42,410 nucleotides of DNA, from contig DKPN01000020.1 of NCBI GenBank assembly GCA_002471195.1, positions 2,763 through 45,172 of the forward strand. Reading direction: 5' to 3'. The stretch comes from Bacteroides sp. UBA7333 (lineage in GTDB: Bacteria; Bacteroidota; Bacteroidia; Bacteroidales; Bacteroidaceae). This document shows positions 13,830 through 21,832 of the stretch, piece by piece. Each line of letters starts with the position of its first letter. Position 1 is the stretch's first letter. Position numbers and translations under genes: made by a program. The notes beneath the pieces are model-generated. The model was not told where the DNA came from, did no database searches, and was given only the letters and a program-made list of their open reading frames with translations.

Positions 13830-14627
13830 ATGAAAAATAAGTTTTTATTATTTATCATTCTATCATTATTCATTATTACTAATATGAAGGCCCAAGATAT
13901 ATATCATGAGCCAGATACATCATATACTGATGTGACAACTCGTGTTGGATTTTCAGTTAGAAAGGAGTTACCTAGGAAATTCCAAATTACTTGGGAAGAA
14001 GAACTTCGTACAAAATCAAATGTATCTGAAATTGATCGTATTCACTCTTCGCTAGGTGTCAGTTATAGTGGAATAGAGTATCTAAAGTTAGGCCTTGGAT
14101 ATGTATTCCAGTCAATATGGCATGATGGCAAGAAAAAAACAAATTACGAAAAGTATTGGGATTTTCGTCATCGAATAGAAGCCGATGTTACTGGAAACTA
14201 TAAATACATGCGTTGGAAATTCTCCTTAAGAGAGCGCTTTCTAACTACATTCCGTACGGATGATCCGAACAAACTCGAAAAAGCAAATCCTAAAATGGCA
14301 TTACGTTCAAGACTATATGCTGAGTATAGTATCTTTGGTAAACCACTTAGACCATATGCTTCATTCGAAATATCTAACACCTTAAATGCACCCGCTTATG
14401 CCAGCGGTAATTATATAGATGGATTAAGAAGCGAAGTTGGATTAAAATGGAGATTGAATATGCGTAACTCATTAGAGTTTTTCTATCGTTTCGATGTTAA
14501 TTATAACAGAGATATAGATATTGATTATAAAAAAGACAAGGTAACAATTAAAGGCATATACATAACCAAACAAAGAGATTTCAATAATATTATTGGTGTA
14601 TTTTACACGTTCGATTGGCTAGAATAA
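13830..14627 (+). CDS. DUF2490 outer-membrane beta-barrel protein
   Basis: A 265-residue exported protein with a signal peptide at 1-22 (ends NMKAQ). The mature part has alternating hydrophobic/polar strands ending in an aromatic-rich C-terminal strand (GVFYTFDWLE), typical of an outer-membrane barrel. The pattern, including FQITWEEELRTK and YRFDVNYNRD, fits DUF2490. It is last in the VTC operon, suggesting the system reaches the cell surface or periplasm. Its stop codon lies within the outer arm of a nested inverted repeat. Confidence 0.82.
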   Translation: MKNKFLLFIILSLFIITNMKAQDIYHEPDTSYTDVTTRVGFSVRKELPRKFQITWEEELRTKSNVSEIDRIHSSLGVSYSGIEYLKLGLGYVFQSIWHDGKKKTNYEKYWDFRHRIEADVTGNYKYMRWKFSLRERFLTTFRTDDPNKLEKANPKMALRSRLYAEYSIFGKPLRPYASFEISNTLNAPAYASGNYIDGLRSEVGLKWRLNMRNSLEFFYRFDVNYNRDIDIDYKKDKVTIKGIYITKQRDFNNIIGVFYTFDWLE

Positions 14628-14726
14628 TTCTTTAAAAGAAAAGATACAAATAGAAGAAATGAGCTTCAAAAGTTTATTGAAAACTTTTGAAGCTCATTCT
14701 TTTTACTATTCTTTTAAAGAATTATT
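14623..14726. terminator. nested double hairpin between convergent DUF2490 and YeiH genes
   Basis: Inner perfect 18-bp arms lie at 14658-14675 and 14681-14698 around a 5-nt loop, followed by a T-tract on the plus strand. Outer perfect 18-bp arms lie at 14623-14640 (AATAATTCTTTAAAAGAA) and 14709-14726. The DUF2490 stop codon is inside the outer left arm. The inner hairpin serves as a bidirectional terminator; the role of the outer pair is unclear. Confidence 0.9.
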
Positions 14727-14736
14727 GAATACTATT

Positions 14737-15741
14737 TTAAATGCCTACGATATAAAGCAATGATGCTACACTAATAATGACCCATAATAAAACCCCTAAA
14801 ATCAAAGGTTTCAATCCTACTGATTTCACCACATTCATCGACAATGATGCTCCAATAAAAAACATAGTTATGGTTAATGTTTTGCGAGCCAATTCGTTTA
14901 TAAATAATCCTATTTGAGGCACGCCATCCAACAAATAAGTATTCACAACCATAGCACCTATAAAGAAAAAGATAAACCATGGAATTGAAATCTTTTGTCC
15001 TTTGGTTTTAAATACAAATGATGTAAAAAAAGCCATCGGAATAATCCATAATGCACGAGTCAATTTAATAGTCGTTGCTATGCCCAAGGCCTCTTCGCCA
15101 TATGCTGCACCTGCACCCACAACCGAACTGGTGTCGTGAATCGCAATAGCTGCCCATGTTCCAAATTGCTGCTGAGTCATATCTAAAGCATGGCCAATAG
15201 CCGGAAATATAAACAACGCGATTGCATTCAATATAAAGATAGTAGCCAATGATACCGACATCTCCGAATCGTTAGCCCGCATTACAGGGCCTACAGCAGC
15301 AATAGCACTACCGCCACAGATGGCCGTACCCGAACCTATCAAATAAGATGTTTTCTTATCGAGTTTAAATAATTTACGTCCTAAGAACCATCCTAGAGCC
15401 AACGTTCCAACAACCGAAATCACGGTAAAGCTCATACCTTCTTTGCCCGATGCTAAAGCAGCATGAAGATTCATACCAAAACCTAAACCCACTACCGAAT
15501 ATTGAAGCAGATATTTTGAGGTTTTTTTATTGAAATTCGGATGAGCTTGTCCACAAAGTAGAGCGAAAGCCAAACCAAGGAATAAGGCTACCGGAGGAGT
15601 GACCCAAGCCGCTATTGACTGACATCCGGGAACATAATCTAACATTAGGAAGAATGAGATTATCAATAGCAAACTCACATATATTTTCTTATTGTGATGA
15701 TGAAGAGTTTCAATAATTTTCAATGCCATATAATTTATCAT
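14737..15741 (-). CDS. YeiH family (UPF0324) putative sulfate exporter
   Basis: A 334-residue inner-membrane protein with about ten helices. Conserved UPF0324 blocks include VTPPVALFLGLAFAL, GFGMNLHAAL, GSGTAICGGSAIAAV and the AIHDTSSVVGA motif. E. coli YeiH has about the same length and is called a putative sulfate exporter; the substrate is not proven. The frame opens at a TTG at 15759, but a -7 box (TACCTTTG, 15757-15764 minus) overlaps it, so the start is the ATG at 15741 or 15729. A LysR regulator lies nearby across one plus-strand gene; in E. coli yeiH is also next to a LysR gene. Confidence 0.92.
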   Translation of the reverse strand: MINYMALKIIETLHHHNKKIYVSLLLIISFFLMLDYVPGCQSIAAWVTPPVALFLGLAFALLCGQAHPNFNKKTSKYLLQYSVVGLGFGMNLHAALASGKEGMSFTVISVVGTLALGWFLGRKLFKLDKKTSYLIGSGTAICGGSAIAAVGPVMRANDSEMSVSLATIFILNAIALFIFPAIGHALDMTQQQFGTWAAIAIHDTSSVVGAGAAYGEEALGIATTIKLTRALWIIPMAFFTSFVFKTKGQKISIPWFIFFFIGAMVVNTYLLDGVPQIGLFINELARKTLTITMFFIGASLSMNVVKSVGLKPLILGVLLWVIISVASLLYIVGI

Positions 15742-15756
15742 TTTAGGTTTATGGTG

Positions 15757-15764
15757 CAAAGGTA
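15757..15764 (-). promoter_or_regulatory. -7 box of the yeiH-like gene
   Basis: The minus strand reads TACCTTTG, a perfect TAnnTTTG box, followed by CACC. It excludes the TTG start at 15759. No TTG at -33 was seen. Confidence 0.55.
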
Positions 15765-16021
15765 CTATTAATCATGATTTATAACTAATTGTATCTTTTT
15801 ATATAGTATAACTTTTGGTTATAGAACTGTTTTGACATAGAAATTTATTGTAACGCATTGCCTTGCTTTAATCTATAATTTTTCCCATTATCCAATTTTG
15901 TTTTGCACACTACATACCCATCCTATCAAAAATAATAAACCAATAAATATTAAATGTCTGATATTGATGAATGTGGTTCACAAAAAACATTTTTACTTTG
16001 CAACATCATAAACATTCAGCC

Positions 16022-16720
16022 ATGACTAAATTGCAAAATCACCTTATTAACTTAGCCAATCAATATCACCAATACGATTTTATAGAGAAAGATCCCATAC
16101 AATTTCCACATATGTATACTCTATTGCAAGACATCGAAATAAGTGGACTGCTAACGGCTTATCTATCATTTGGAAGAAGAAGTATGATTATTGATGCCGC
16201 ACACAGATTAAATAATCTCATGAACCACCAACCTTATATATATGTAACATCGCAACAATGGCATAAAGATTTTAGTGATACAGACAAAACATTTTATCGG
16301 ACGCTATCAAATGGAGCACTGGCCGATATGTTTTCATTCTTATACACTGTATATCAAAAACATGACAGTTTAGAAGATTGGATTTTGTTACAAAATAAAA
16401 GTTTACCCATTGATGCTTTATTAGAGGGGTTGGGATTTTCTAATAAATCGGCTCAGAAAAAGATGAATATGTATATGAGATGGATGGTTAGAAAGAATTC
16501 GCCGGTCGATATTGGATGTTGGAAAAAAATCAATCCATGCGATTTAATTATACCATTGGATACCCACGTGCATCAAATGGCATTAGAGTTGGGCATTACC
16601 CAAAGTCGTACAGCCAGCTTTAAAACGGCATTAGAGATAACCAATTATTTTAAAACCATATTTCCCGAAGATCCTTGTTTAGGAGATTTTGCACTATTTG
16701 GATTTGGAGTCAATAGATAA
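16022..16720 (+). CDS. TIGR02757 (DUF2400) family protein, HhH-GPD-like
   Basis: A 232-residue cytosolic protein. The pattern, including LTAYLSFGRR, GLGFSNKSAQKKMNMYMRW and IIPLDTHVHQMA, fits the TIGR02757/DUF2400 family of unknown function. The LDTHVHQMA block (Asp near residue 180) strongly resembles the catalytic Asp motif (VDTHV-R) of endonuclease III-type HhH-GPD glycosylases. The preceding NKSAQKK segment would correspond to their helix-hairpin-helix. No iron-sulfur Cys cluster is present. The frame runs upstream to 15971, but the ATG at 16022 follows a -7-like box (TTACTTTG, 15993-16000) and gives the usual N-terminus. Confidence 0.82.
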   Translation: MTKLQNHLINLANQYHQYDFIEKDPIQFPHMYTLLQDIEISGLLTAYLSFGRRSMIIDAAHRLNNLMNHQPYIYVTSQQWHKDFSDTDKTFYRTLSNGALADMFSFLYTVYQKHDSLEDWILLQNKSLPIDALLEGLGFSNKSAQKKMNMYMRWMVRKNSPVDIGCWKKINPCDLIIPLDTHVHQMALELGITQSRTASFKTALEITNYFKTIFPEDPCLGDFALFGFGVNR

Positions 16721-16746
16721 TATTCAATTGATGAATTGAATATTAT
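16717..16746. terminator. bidirectional terminator between TIGR02757 and LysR genes
   Basis: Perfect 13-bp arms ATAATATTCAATT (16717-16729) and 16734-16746 with a 4-nt loop. The stop codons of both convergent genes lie inside the arms. Confidence 0.75.
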
Positions 16747-17633
16747 CCTTTATAGTGAGAGGCAAATTGGGTAAACAAGTTTGTTAATCCTCCCTCTTGT
16801 CCTTGTTGCTGTACAAAACAAAAATCGCGATGCATCGACATGTCTTTTACTTCGATAATACGCAATGTACCATTTGCCAACTCTTTTGTAACCGAGCGCA
16901 CAGAAACAATACCTAAACAATCTGTATTCTCAATAAATAGCTTAATACTCTCGGTACTTCCCAAATGCATTAATACATTTAATGATGTGATTTTTATATG
17001 ATGTTTCAATAGTGCCCGTTCAATAACATCGAGTGTACCCGAGCCTCGTTCGCGCAATACTAAAGGATAGGCAATCAGCTCTTCGGGAGTAATTTCATCG
17101 GGCACATTCAACTTGCTTTGTGTATTCGAAACCACAACAATTTCGTCTTTCAAGAAAGTTGTATATTTCAAATTTGGAAGCCTCAACACTCCTTCCACCA
17201 ATCCCAGGTCAATTCTATTTTCCAAAAGAGCTGTTTCTATTAAGCGCGAATTTCCATTCATCACAGAAAGCGCTACTTCAGGAAATTTACGTATAAAATT
17301 GCCAAGAAAATGTGGTAGAACATATTGTGAAATGGTAGTGCTGGCTCCCAGTCTAAGCTCGCCTGAGTATTCATTATTTAAAAGATGCATTTCATATTCG
17401 AGCTGTTTATAGGCATCTAGTATACGAATACTGTGTTCGTATAGCAGTTTACCAGCCTCTGTCAAAGAAATTTTATTTCCTTGTCGATCGAATAATCGAG
17501 TTTGGTAATTGGCTTCCAACTCTTGTATATGTTTCGATATAGCAGGTTGGCTAATGTACAATTCCTGTGATGCTTTTGTGAAACTTAGGTTTTTAGCAAC
17601 ACTCTGAAATACTCTTAATCTAAAGTCAGACAT
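16743..17633 (-). CDS. LysR-family transcriptional regulator
   Basis: A 296-residue DNA-binding regulator. The N-terminal winged helix-turn-helix (about 1-60) contains SFTKASQELYISQPAISKHI, the usual LysR recognition helix. A linker helix and a substrate-binding domain (about 90-293) follow, starting GELRLGASTTISQYVLP. The pattern is close to the YeiE/CysL-like subgroup. It begins 6 bp after the stop of the upstream hypothetical gene, so both are co-transcribed. The likely target is the yeiH-like transporter gene about 1 kb away on the same strand, with TIGR02757 between them in opposite orientation. Target is inferred from context. Confidence 0.92.
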   Translation of the reverse strand: MSDFRLRVFQSVAKNLSFTKASQELYISQPAISKHIQELEANYQTRLFDRQGNKISLTEAGKLLYEHSIRILDAYKQLEYEMHLLNNEYSGELRLGASTTISQYVLPHFLGNFIRKFPEVALSVMNGNSRLIETALLENRIDLGLVEGVLRLPNLKYTTFLKDEIVVVSNTQSKLNVPDEITPEELIAYPLVLRERGSGTLDVIERALLKHHIKITSLNVLMHLGSTESIKLFIENTDCLGIVSVRSVTKELANGTLRIIEVKDMSMHRDFCFVQQQGQEGGLTNLFTQFASHYKG

Positions 17634-17639
17634 ATATTA

Positions 17640-18221
17640 TTATAATTCATCTTCACGGATTCCTACCGCCTGCATTATAGGAAAAACGATTAATTCCCAT
17701 CGGTACTCAATCTTTTCGGTAGACTCATCCATACGATATTGCAAAACTTGTTTATCATCTGCGCCGTTCAATTCTTCAATCAGTCTATTATCATAGGAAG
17801 CATCGCTACCTATTAAAATAAAGCGTTTTACGTCATCCGAGTTGAGTACAATTTTGGTCAAATCCAATAATAACTCATCGCGTCCCACAATGTTTTCGCA
17901 TGGCACACCTGCAAACATAAACTCACCCAGCTGACTAGCAAAAGCTTTTCCGTCAAGATCCTTTTTTATATCTGAAGGTTGGCAAAAACAGATATTAGGT
18001 GATGAATCATCGTATACTAATAAAACCTGTGTTTCATTATTACCGACTTCATAACCAAAATCTAAAGCCAAATATTCAACAAACGAGGCTAGATCTAAAT
18101 CTTGAAGAGTTCTTTCTAGTTTTTGTTCAAAATATCTTTTAATATCACCAATCAAGAAATTGAGATATGCTACATCAATTAAAATTACATTGGCGGGTAG
18201 TTTTATATTTTCTTCTTTCAT
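17640..18221 (-). CDS. conserved Bacteroidota hypothetical protein (DUF6621-like, possible NYN-type fold)
   Basis: A 193-residue acidic soluble protein without signal or membrane segments. It opens with a hydrophobic strand ending in Asp (NVILIDVAYLNFLIGDI) and has a later strand-loop RFILIGSDASYDNRLIEEL. These resemble the two core motifs of NYN/PIN-type nucleases (D-x-x-N and S-D-x-D), but the second set of acidic residues is incomplete. I recall similar proteins as Bacteroidales-conserved hypotheticals, possibly DUF6621, with low certainty. It is the first gene of a two-gene unit with the LysR regulator. Function unknown. Confidence 0.6.
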   Translation of the reverse strand: MKEENIKLPANVILIDVAYLNFLIGDIKRYFEQKLERTLQDLDLASFVEYLALDFGYEVGNNETQVLLVYDDSSPNICFCQPSDIKKDLDGKAFASQLGEFMFAGVPCENIVGRDELLLDLTKIVLNSDDVKRFILIGSDASYDNRLIEELNGADDKQVLQYRMDESTEKIEYRWELIVFPIMQAVGIREDEL

Positions 18222-18437
18222 TTTACAAGCAAGCTTATTATTTTTTTTGAGTTGTTAAAGATACAATAAAGCTTTCAGAATTTTATATTCCTAATAAATA
18301 TTTTATGATACAGACAACTGTCATATTTGCATTTTGCATGATATTATGACAAAAAAAACGTAGAATATTGATGTTGGCAAATCTTTTGTATGTCCAAAAA
18401 CGTTATAAAAATAGAAATTTAAAGAAAGTATTATCAT

Positions 18438-21026
18438 ATGAATTTTAACAACTTTACAATTAAATCTCAAGAGGCCATTCAAGAAGCTATTAATATAGTA
18501 AATGCACATGGTCAACAGTCGATTGAGCCGATTCATATATTGGCAGGATTGATAAAAGTAGGCGAAAGTCTAACTAATTTTATTTTCCAAAAACTGGGTA
18601 TTAATGGGCAACAAATAGGATTGGTTATCAACAAGCAGATAGAATCTTTGCCCAAAGTATCGGGTGGAGAGCCCTACTTAAGTAGAGAAGCCAATGAAGT
18701 ATTACAAAAGGCTAATCAAGTTTGCAAAGAAATGGGAGATGAGTTTGTCTCTCTTGAAGCTATTTTATTGGCTCTGCTATCGGTAAAAAGTACCACTTCT
18801 ACTATTTTAAAAGATGCAGGATTGAATGAAAAAGATTTGCGTGCCGCCATTGCCGAATTGCGCAAAGGAGAGAAGGTTACTTCACAATCCAGCGAAGACA
18901 ACTATCAGTCATTAGAGAAATATGCCATTAATCTAAATGAAGCAGCTCGTACCGGTAAGCTCGATCCTGTGATTGGACGCGATGATGAAATACGACGTGT
19001 ACTTCAAATTTTGAGTCGCAGAACCAAGAACAATCCGATATTGATAGGTGAACCCGGTACCGGTAAAACAGCTATTGTAGAGGGATTAGCTCATCGCATA
19101 CTTCGAGGTGATGTGCCCGAAAATCTAAAAAACAAAACCATCTATTCGCTCGATATGGGTGCATTGGTGGCCGGAGCAAAATTCAAAGGAGAGTTTGAAG
19201 AGCGTTTAAAATCGGTTGTCAATGAGGTGAAAAAATCAGAAGGTGATATCATATTATTTATTGACGAAATTCATACCCTAGTGGGAGCCGGCAAAGGAGA
19301 AGGCGCTATGGATGCAGCCAATATTTTAAAACCGGCATTGGCTCGAGGCGAATTAAGATCGATAGGTGCTACCACGCTCGATGAATATCAAAAATATTTT
19401 GAAAAAGATAAAGCGTTGGAACGTCGTTTCCAGATCGTACAAGTAGATGAGCCCGACACTCTAAGCACAATATCAATATTGCGCGGTTTGAAAGAGAGAT
19501 ATGAAAATCATCATCATGTGCGTATTAAAGATGATGCAATTATAGCGGCAGTCGAGTTGAGTAGTCGCTATATCACCGATCGTTTCTTGCCCGATAAAGC
19601 CATTGACTTAATGGATGAAGCAGCGTCTAAACTCCGCATGGAGGTAGATTCATTGCCTGAAGAGCTAGATGAGATTTCAAGACGCATTCGTCAATTAGAA
19701 ATTGAACGTGAGGCCATCAAACGCGAAAAAGATAAGCCTAAAATGGATACGATCGGTAGAGAATTGGCCGATTTGAAAGATCAAGAAAAATCTCTGAAAG
19801 CCAAGTGGCAAAGCGAAAAGACCTTGATGGATAAAATCCAAAACAATAAAGTAGAGATTGAGAACTTGAAGTTTGAAGCTGACAAAGCCGAACGCGAAGG
19901 CGACTATGGTAGAGTAGCCGAAATACGTTACGGCAAATTAGAAGCTTTGGCCAAAGAAATTGATGATGTTCAAGCCGAACTGCATAAGATGCAAGGTGAT
20001 AAAGCCATGATCAAAGAAGAGGTCGATGCAGAAGATATCGCCGATGTTGTATCACGTTGGACTGGCATTCCTGTAAGCAAAATGCTTCAAAGCGAAAAAG
20101 ATAAACTTCTTCATTTAGAAGAAGAGCTACACGAACGTGTGGTAGGACAAGATGAAGCCATCACTGCTGTTGCCGATGCAGTACGCCGAAGCCGTGCCGG
20201 ATTGCAAGATCCACGCCGTCCGATTGGTTCATTCATCTTTTTAGGAACAACCGGAGTCGGTAAAACAGAGTTGGCCAAAGCACTTGCCGAATTTTTGTTT
20301 GATGATGATTCGATGATGACTCGTATCGACATGAGCGAATACCAAGAAAAGCATAGCGTATCGAGATTGGTTGGAGCGCCTCCCGGATATGTAGGATACG
20401 ACGAAGGAGGACAATTGACCGAAGCTATCCGACGCAAACCTTATTCGGTAGTGTTGTTCGATGAAATCGAAAAAGCGCATCCCGATGTATTCAATATTTT
20501 GTTGCAAGTTTTAGACGATGGACGATTGACCGATAATAAAGGACGTGTTGTCAACTTCAAAAACACCATTATCATCATGACTTCCAATATGGGTAGTTCG
20601 TATATTCAATCGCAAATGGAAAATTTTCATGGCGACAACAAAGAGCAAGTAATAGAAGACACCAAACAAGAGGTAATGAATATGCTGAAAAAGACCATCC
20701 GTCCTGAGTTCTTAAATCGGATTGACGAAACAATCATGTTCATGCCATTGAATGAAGCCGAAATTAAACAGATTGTTTTGATGCAGATTAAGGGGGTTCA
20801 AAAAATGTTGGCTGGCAACGGTGTTGATTTACAAATGACTGATGAAGCGATTGATTTCATTTCAAAAGCAGGCTTCGATCCTGAATTTGGTGCACGCCCT
20901 GTAAAACGAGCCATTCAACGATACCTTTTGAATGACTTATCTAAAAAACTATTGGCACAAGAGGTCGATCGTACTAAACCTATTATTGTAGGATCGAACG
21001 GATATGAACTAGACTTCAACAACTAA
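18438..21026 (+). CDS. clpB: ATP-dependent disaggregase chaperone ClpB
   Basis: An 862-residue cytosolic Hsp100 protein that, with DnaK, threads and rescues aggregated proteins. Order: N-terminal Clp repeat domain (1-145), first AAA+ with Walker A GEPGTGKT (204-211) and DEXX box LFIDEIHT, and the coiled-coil M-domain (about 405-530). Next are the second AAA+ with Walker A GTTGVGKT (603-610) and Walker B VVLFDEIEK, and the C-terminal D2-small domain. Length is normal. There is no ClpP-binding IGF/L loop, which separates it from ClpA/C. It stands alone with its own terminator. I could not identify a heat-shock operator such as CIRCE. Confidence 0.98.
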   Translation: MNFNNFTIKSQEAIQEAINIVNAHGQQSIEPIHILAGLIKVGESLTNFIFQKLGINGQQIGLVINKQIESLPKVSGGEPYLSREANEVLQKANQVCKEMGDEFVSLEAILLALLSVKSTTSTILKDAGLNEKDLRAAIAELRKGEKVTSQSSEDNYQSLEKYAINLNEAARTGKLDPVIGRDDEIRRVLQILSRRTKNNPILIGEPGTGKTAIVEGLAHRILRGDVPENLKNKTIYSLDMGALVAGAKFKGEFEERLKSVVNEVKKSEGDIILFIDEIHTLVGAGKGEGAMDAANILKPALARGELRSIGATTLDEYQKYFEKDKALERRFQIVQVDEPDTLSTISILRGLKERYENHHHVRIKDDAIIAAVELSSRYITDRFLPDKAIDLMDEAASKLRMEVDSLPEELDEISRRIRQLEIEREAIKREKDKPKMDTIGRELADLKDQEKSLKAKWQSEKTLMDKIQNNKVEIENLKFEADKAEREGDYGRVAEIRYGKLEALAKEIDDVQAELHKMQGDKAMIKEEVDAEDIADVVSRWTGIPVSKMLQSEKDKLLHLEEELHERVVGQDEAITAVADAVRRSRAGLQDPRRPIGSFIFLGTTGVGKTELAKALAEFLFDDDSMMTRIDMSEYQEKHSVSRLVGAPPGYVGYDEGGQLTEAIRRKPYSVVLFDEIEKAHPDVFNILLQVLDDGRLTDNKGRVVNFKNTIIIMTSNMGSSYIQSQMENFHGDNKEQVIEDTKQEVMNMLKKTIRPEFLNRIDETIMFMPLNEAEIKQIVLMQIKGVQKMLAGNGVDLQMTDEAIDFISKAGFDPEFGARPVKRAIQRYLLNDLSKKLLAQEVDRTKPIIVGSNGYELDFNN

Positions 21027-21047
21027 TGCCATTTTGTGATCATTAAT

Positions 21048-21088
21048 AATAAAAGCCTTGAAGAGAGTACATCTTCAAGGCTTTTATT
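21048..21088 (+). terminator. terminator after clpB
   Basis: Perfect 17-bp arms AATAAAAGCCTTGAAGA (21048-21064) and 21072-21088 with a 7-nt loop. The 3' arm itself supplies a T-rich end. Confidence 0.85.
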
Positions 21089-21116
21089 AATGATGCTCGT
21101 CACTGAACTCCGATTG

Positions 21117-21189
21117 CAGCATTACTGCAAAGGCTATGCAGTAATGCTGTATCCTGTTTGCAGCAACACTGCATAGCGTTTGCAGTAAT
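21117..21189. repeat. head-to-head pair of palindromic 29-mers (REP/BIME-like)
   Basis: Unit 1 spans 21121-21149 and contains perfect 13-bp arms (CAGCATTACTGCA at 21117-21129; TGCAGTAATGCTG at 21137-21149). Unit 2 (21161-21189) is its reverse complement with 26 of 29 bases identical, 11 bp away. Both are more GC-rich than the flanks. The region 21027-21394 otherwise holds only the clpB terminator and the umuD promoter, with no gene. Confidence 0.75.
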
Positions 21190-21360
21190 ATAATACAAGC
21201 AATGTAGCTCTTCATCTTACTAAATATGCCCTATCCATACTAAGAAGGCTATGTTCACCATGCTATCTTCACACACAAACCTTTCGCTCTTTCGCCACAC
21301 ACCAGCATCCTAAACTTACATAATTAATATAAAATAGCGAACAGCATATATAGAGATACT

Positions 21361-21390
21361 TTGATTTAACACTCCCTATATCTAAATTTG
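21361..21390 (+). promoter_or_regulatory. umuDC promoter
   Basis: TTG (21361-21363), a 19-bp spacer and TAAATTTG (21383-21390) match the consensus. The umuD ATG begins only 5 bases after the box, so the transcript may have little or no leader. Confidence 0.7.
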
Positions 21391-21394
21391 CAAT

Positions 21395-21832
21395 ATGAAA
21401 ATTTTAGAAATTCATCTTGCCGATATCAACAGTTCACTACCACTACCCTATGCCGATTCGGGTATTAGAGCCGGTTTTCCCAGTCCGGCACAAGACTACA
21501 TGGAGTTGGCAATCGATCTTAATAAAGAGATTGTAAAAAATCCATCATCCACCTTCTACGGGCGTGTGGTAGGCAATAGTATGCAAGATGAAGGCATTGA
21601 AGAGGGCGATATACTGGTTATCGATAAATCATTAGAATTATTAAACAATGATTTGGCCGTTTGCTTTGTAGATGGAGACTTCACTGTGAAAAGAGTAAAG
21701 ATAGAGCAAAATGCAGCTTATCTAATACCTTCCAATCCGTCTTACCCTATCATGAAGGTTACCCAAGACAACGAATTTCTGATATGGGGTATTGTGACAT
21801 ATACCATCAAAAAAAATCGCCGCTTACGCTAA
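21395..21832 (+). CDS. umuD: UmuD-like S24 peptidase, translesion polymerase subunit
   Basis: A 145-residue LexA/UmuD-type autoprotease. The cleavage site is Ala26-Gly27 in IRAGFPSPAQDY. The catalytic Ser62 lies in VGNSMQDEGI and Lys99 in FTVKRVK. There is no DNA-binding domain, which separates it from LexA. After RecA-stimulated self-cleavage the family member binds UmuC to form DNA polymerase V. Its stop overlaps the umuC start (TAATG), the standard umuDC arrangement. The promoter lies directly against the ATG. Confidence 0.93.
   Translation: MKILEIHLADINSSLPLPYADSGIRAGFPSPAQDYMELAIDLNKEIVKNPSSTFYGRVVGNSMQDEGIEEGDILVIDKSLELLNNDLAVCFVDGDFTVKRVKIEQNAAYLIPSNPSYPIMKVTQDNEFLIWGIVTYTIKKNRRLR

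Noticed and set aside
20111..20437. 108-codon minus-strand frame
   Set aside because: Antisense to the second AAA+ domain of clpB; low-complexity and unsupported.
21661..21831. N-terminal extension of umuC inside umuD
   Set aside because: Out-of-frame shadow of umuD; the ATG at 21832 gives the conserved UmuC start.
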